Both the position numbers and the translations under genes were made by a program. The notes below the pieces were generated by a model. The model made no database searches and was not told the DNA's origin. It worked only from the letters and a program-made list of their open reading frames with translations. This document shows positions 4,608 through 7,322 of a stretch of DNA of 7,322 nt, in pieces. Every line of letters starts with the position of its first letter. The stretch's first letter is position 1. The DNA is from Deltaproteobacteria bacterium (lineage in GTDB: Bacteria > Desulfobacterota > DSM-4660 > Desulfatiglandales > HGW-15): the NCBI GenBank assembly GCA_016929815.1, contig JAFGIC010000328.1:1-7322 (forward strand), in the 5' to 3' direction.

Positions 4608-7124
4608 TTATACTTGAATATTACCCGTAATTTGTTTTGTCTTCAAGACTTTTATAAACGGATCCTGCTCATCACTCATTCCGAATATAGCTTTTATGAT
4701 ATAAGCAGGCTTTAATTCAGGGCCGCTGACATGGTTGATAACCAGGCCTATGGTGTCGGGCGCTGAGAAGGCTATGGATTTCACAAGCGGTTTCGCGTCC
4801 ACCTCCCTTTCACCGTCTTTTGTCTTCTTTATGATCGGAAAAACAGTTGACTCCTTAAACTTATCCAGGAGCGCCGGGTCTGCATTTATACCCTCAAGCG
4901 TTATCTGGTAGTGGCTTTCCAGAAGGATCTCCTTCTTTTTACTCCCTGTTATATCCTCCGTGAGACTGACCTTCACGTCAGCAGGAAGCTGTAAATTCAT
5001 CGCCTCTTTTAATCCTTCCGGGGAGATCCTGCCGTACAACTCAAGAATCATCGTTTCATGGATGCTTCCCGTGCCCACTGGGAGGGCTGTGGAAAAGGAT
5101 ATTTTGGGCATGGGGTGAAACCCTTTTGAAAAGACCATGTCCAGACCCGCCCTCCTGGCGGCCCTTATAAACAGGCGAGCCAACTCAAGATGGCTGAGAT
5201 AGGAGACCTGGCCTGTTTTGCAGAATGTCAGTCTGTATCTTGTTATTTCGGTTTCATCATGCGCCGATGAGATCTCTTCAATTTCAGGGATTTCAGGATC
5301 TTTATGGATAACGGGATCGATATTCACATGATCGCAGACACCGCACTCAAGGCACCCTTCCCTGCAATCAGGCGTTGTTCTTGCCTCAAAAGCCCTTTCC
5401 CATTCCCTTTTAAGAAAATCCGCTGAGACGCCGGACTTGATATGGTCCCAGGGCATTGTCTCATAGGGATGCCTTGTTCTGTAAAGATAGAACCCCATGT
5501 CGATCCCCGTCCGTTCAAAGGCCTCCTTCCATATCTCATCCCTGAAGCACTCGGACCATGCATCAAACCGGGCGCCCAGCCTCCACGCCTCGATAAGCGC
5601 CTGGGTCAGTCTTCTGTCCCCCCGCGAAAAGATCCCTTCAAGCCTGCTGAGTTCAGGCTGGTTCCACTTGACGCGGATTCTGGTCCCCTTTAATCCTTCC
5701 TTGATTATCCTTATCCTTCGAACGCTTTCCTCGTAATTGATCTGAGGCGCCCACATAAACGGGGTGTGAGACTTGGGCACAAAGGCGGCGACGCTTACAT
5801 TAAGGATCTCCTTGCGTCCCCTGCCCTTCCCAAGAGCGGCCACCTCTTTTGCTAGCCTGACGATATCAAGCACATCTCCCTCATCTTCATGAGGAAGCCC
5901 GACCATGAAATAAAGCTTTATCAGATCCCATCCGGCGCTGTAGATAACACGAGCCATATTCATAATATCGTCGTTGGTCAGTGTCTTGTTGATTATCCTC
6001 CTGAGCCTGTCATTTCCAGCCTCCGGCGCAAGTGTAAATCCCGTCTTCCTGACCCTTTTTATCTCCTCAAGCCAAGCCGGATCAAGGCTGTCTATCCTCA
6101 GGGAAGGCAGGCTTACCGCAATCCTTTTCCCTGAGTATCTGTCCATCAGCTTACCGATCAGGGGTGCGATGCATGAATAGTCACCCGAACTCAATGATAA
6201 AAGTGACACATCTTCAAGCCCCGTCTTTTTTAGCGCAGAATCTACCACTTCAATCACGGACCTTGCCCGTCTCTCCCGGACGGGGCGGTAAATCATGCCT
6301 GCCTGGCAGAATCTGCAACCCCTTGTGCATCCTCTGGCTATTTCGACAGACAGCCTGTCATGCACCAGGGAAGCGAAGGGCACAATCTGATCATCCGGAA
6401 AGGGATATTTTTCAATATCCGGCACAAGGGCCTTTCGGACCTCCCTGTAATCGCTGTCAAGCGGTTCAATGCGATCCACAAGACCTTCAGGGGAATAACA
6501 GGGCTTGAAAAATGACGGGATATAGACTCCACTTATCAGTTTGAGATCCTTAAGCAATGCGGATTTCTTCAGCCCTTCTTTCTTCGCCTTTCTGACTGCA
6601 GAGCAGATCTCAAGGGCGGCTTCTTCACCATCCCCGACAAGTATGGCGTCAAAGATGTCCGCCACAGGCTCAGGATTAAAGCACGCCGGACCTCCGGCGA
6701 TGATCAGGGGAAACGCATCATCCCTGTCCGAGGCAAGAAACGGTATCTTGCAGAGATCCAGCATGGTCAGAACGTTGCTGTAGCAAAGCTCATGCTGGAG
6801 GCTGAACCCTATGATATCAAAATTGCTCAATGGTCTGTCCGATTCCATTGTGACGATGGGCGTATTTCTATGTCTTAACTCCTCCTCAAGGTCTATCCAG
6901 GGGGAAAAGGCCCTCTCCGCCGCGAGCCAATTCTGTCCATTCAGTATCTTGTACAGGATCTTTAAACCCTGATGGGACATGCCTACTTCATAGACATCTG
7001 GGAACGCGAGAACCATCGATACATCAATGTTTGCCGGGTCTTTCCTTATGGAATTAATCTCGTTGCCGATATAACGGCTGGGGTGTTTTATCTTTAACAG
7101 TAAACTGTGATCCTTTATGGGCAT
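4608..7124 (-). CDS. Radical SAM protein fused to a DUF2344-type domain (TIGR03960 + TIGR03936 type)
   Basis: An 838-residue cytoplasmic protein. The N-terminal part (about 10-180) has the conserved family opening (HPSRYIGNEINS, FPDVYEVGMSHQGLKILY) and a Rossmann-like B12-binding-type fold region with GGP near 144-146 and VGDGEE, but no DxHxxG cobalamin motif that I can find. The radical SAM core (about 250-480) has CTRGCRFC, giving cluster ligands C266, C270 and C273. A second cysteine group C587, C591, C594 and C597 (CREGCLECGVC) may bind another metal or cluster. Residues from about 626 to the end match the radical SAM-associated DUF2344 domain (YRLTFCKTGQVSYLSHLEL, FSKGFHPMPKISF). In some bacteria this part is a separate neighbouring gene; here it is fused. 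The reaction is unknown. Frequent linkage with RNase G/E-family genes suggests a role in RNA or translation (inference). The ATG at 7124 fits the family N-terminus and lies two bases after the stop of the histidine kinase gene. Confidence 0.92.
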   Translation of the reverse strand: MPIKDHSLLLKIKHPSRYIGNEINSIRKDPANIDVSMVLAFPDVYEVGMSHQGLKILYKILNGQNWLAAERAFSPWIDLEEELRHRNTPIVTMESDRPLSNFDIIGFSLQHELCYSNVLTMLDLCKIPFLASDRDDAFPLIIAGGPACFNPEPVADIFDAILVGDGEEAALEICSAVRKAKKEGLKKSALLKDLKLISGVYIPSFFKPCYSPEGLVDRIEPLDSDYREVRKALVPDIEKYPFPDDQIVPFASLVHDRLSVEIARGCTRGCRFCQAGMIYRPVRERRARSVIEVVDSALKKTGLEDVSLLSLSSGDYSCIAPLIGKLMDRYSGKRIAVSLPSLRIDSLDPAWLEEIKRVRKTGFTLAPEAGNDRLRRIINKTLTNDDIMNMARVIYSAGWDLIKLYFMVGLPHEDEGDVLDIVRLAKEVAALGKGRGRKEILNVSVAAFVPKSHTPFMWAPQINYEESVRRIRIIKEGLKGTRIRVKWNQPELSRLEGIFSRGDRRLTQALIEAWRLGARFDAWSECFRDEIWKEAFERTGIDMGFYLYRTRHPYETMPWDHIKSGVSADFLKREWERAFEARTTPDCREGCLECGVCDHVNIDPVIHKDPEIPEIEEISSAHDETEITRYRLTFCKTGQVSYLSHLELARLFIRAARRAGLDMVFSKGFHPMPKISFSTALPVGTGSIHETMILELYGRISPEGLKEAMNLQLPADVKVSLTEDITGSKKKEILLESHYQITLEGINADPALLDKFKESTVFPIIKKTKDGEREVDAKPLVKSIAFSAPDTIGLVINHVSGPELKPAYIIKAIFGMSDEQDPFIKVLKTKQITGNIQV

Positions 7125-7126
7125 AA

Positions 7127-7322
7127 TTATATTTCTTTTCTCAACAGTATGGTTATCTCAGCACCCCCGTCAGGATGATTCCTTCCTGAAACCCTGCCTT
7201 TAAGCCCGCCTATTATCCGGTTGACTATGGCAAGACCTAATCCGGAGCCTCCTTCTTTTGTGGTAAAAAAAGGCGTAAAAATGCTTGAAAGGGCCTTTTC
7301 ACTGAAACCCTCTCCCGAATCC
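7127..7322 (-). CDS. Sensor histidine kinase, C-terminal ATPase fragment (cut by window edge)
   Basis: The minus strand encodes the last 64 residues of a HATPase_c domain followed by TAA (7129-7127). Visible motifs are the G1 box DSGEGF, the F box IFTPFFTTK and the G2 box GSGLGLAIVNRIIGG, then the usual closing strand pattern GRVSGRNHPDGGAEITILL. These bind ATP in two-component sensor kinases, which autophosphorylate a histidine and pass phosphate to a response regulator. Loops and spacing resemble the NtrB/AtoS-like group. The sensor, dimerisation and phospho-acceptor regions lie outside the window, so its signal cannot be stated. Only two bases separate its stop from the ATG of the radical SAM gene, indicating one transcript and probable translational coupling. 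Confidence 0.93.
   Translation of the reverse strand, partial: DSGEGFSEKALSSIFTPFFTTKEGGSGLGLAIVNRIIGGLKGRVSGRNHPDGGAEITILLRKEI

Noticed and set aside
6164..6508. 114-residue plus-strand open frame and other antisense frames over the radical SAM gene
   Set aside because: These are shadows of the radical SAM gene, which has conserved motifs throughout; no start context or recognisable domain supports them.

Overview
This window carries one run of genes, all on the minus strand, so transcription goes from high to low coordinates. Both ends are cut: the upstream gene lacks its 5' part and the downstream gene lacks its 3' part. The best guess for the source is a Gram-negative bacterium of the former Deltaproteobacteria (Desulfobacterota or a relative). 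This rests on family impressions and gene order: a fused TIGR03960/TIGR03936-type radical SAM protein next to an RNase G/E-family gene, and a CHASE2 receptor Ser/Thr kinase followed by a PP2C phosphatase. No rRNA, tRNA or other phylogenetic marker is present, so the assignment is an inference.

Layout in transcription order: (1) 7322-7127, the C-terminal end of a sensor histidine kinase; (2) two bases later, 7124-4608, an 838-residue radical SAM protein of unknown reaction with a DUF2344-type C-terminal domain; (3) 4607-4343, a 265-bp intergenic region with a Fur-box-like site and two arrays of degenerate 7-bp repeats facing each other in inverted orientation; (4) 4342-2804, an RNase G/E-family endoribonuclease with all catalytic residues; (5) a 112-bp gap (2803-2692, if the preferred ATG is right) containing a good candidate promoter; (6) 2691-187, a membrane receptor Ser/Thr kinase with CHASE2 sensor, transmembrane segments, a TPR-like linker and a complete kinase domain; (7) a 49-bp gap with a hairpin; (8) 137-1, the N-terminus of a PP2C-family Ser/Thr phosphatase starting at TTG.

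Two functional blocks can be read. The first is histidine kinase, radical SAM and ribonuclease, where the last two are a recurring pair in bacteria and probably act around RNA or translation. The second is a reversible protein phosphorylation module: an envelope-sensing Hanks-type kinase and its likely cognate phosphatase. It may have its own promoter at 2754-2782. No mobile element, CRISPR array, RNA gene or clear new defence-like system is visible. The most unusual non-coding structure is the inverted pair of heptanucleotide arrays at 4433-4558.
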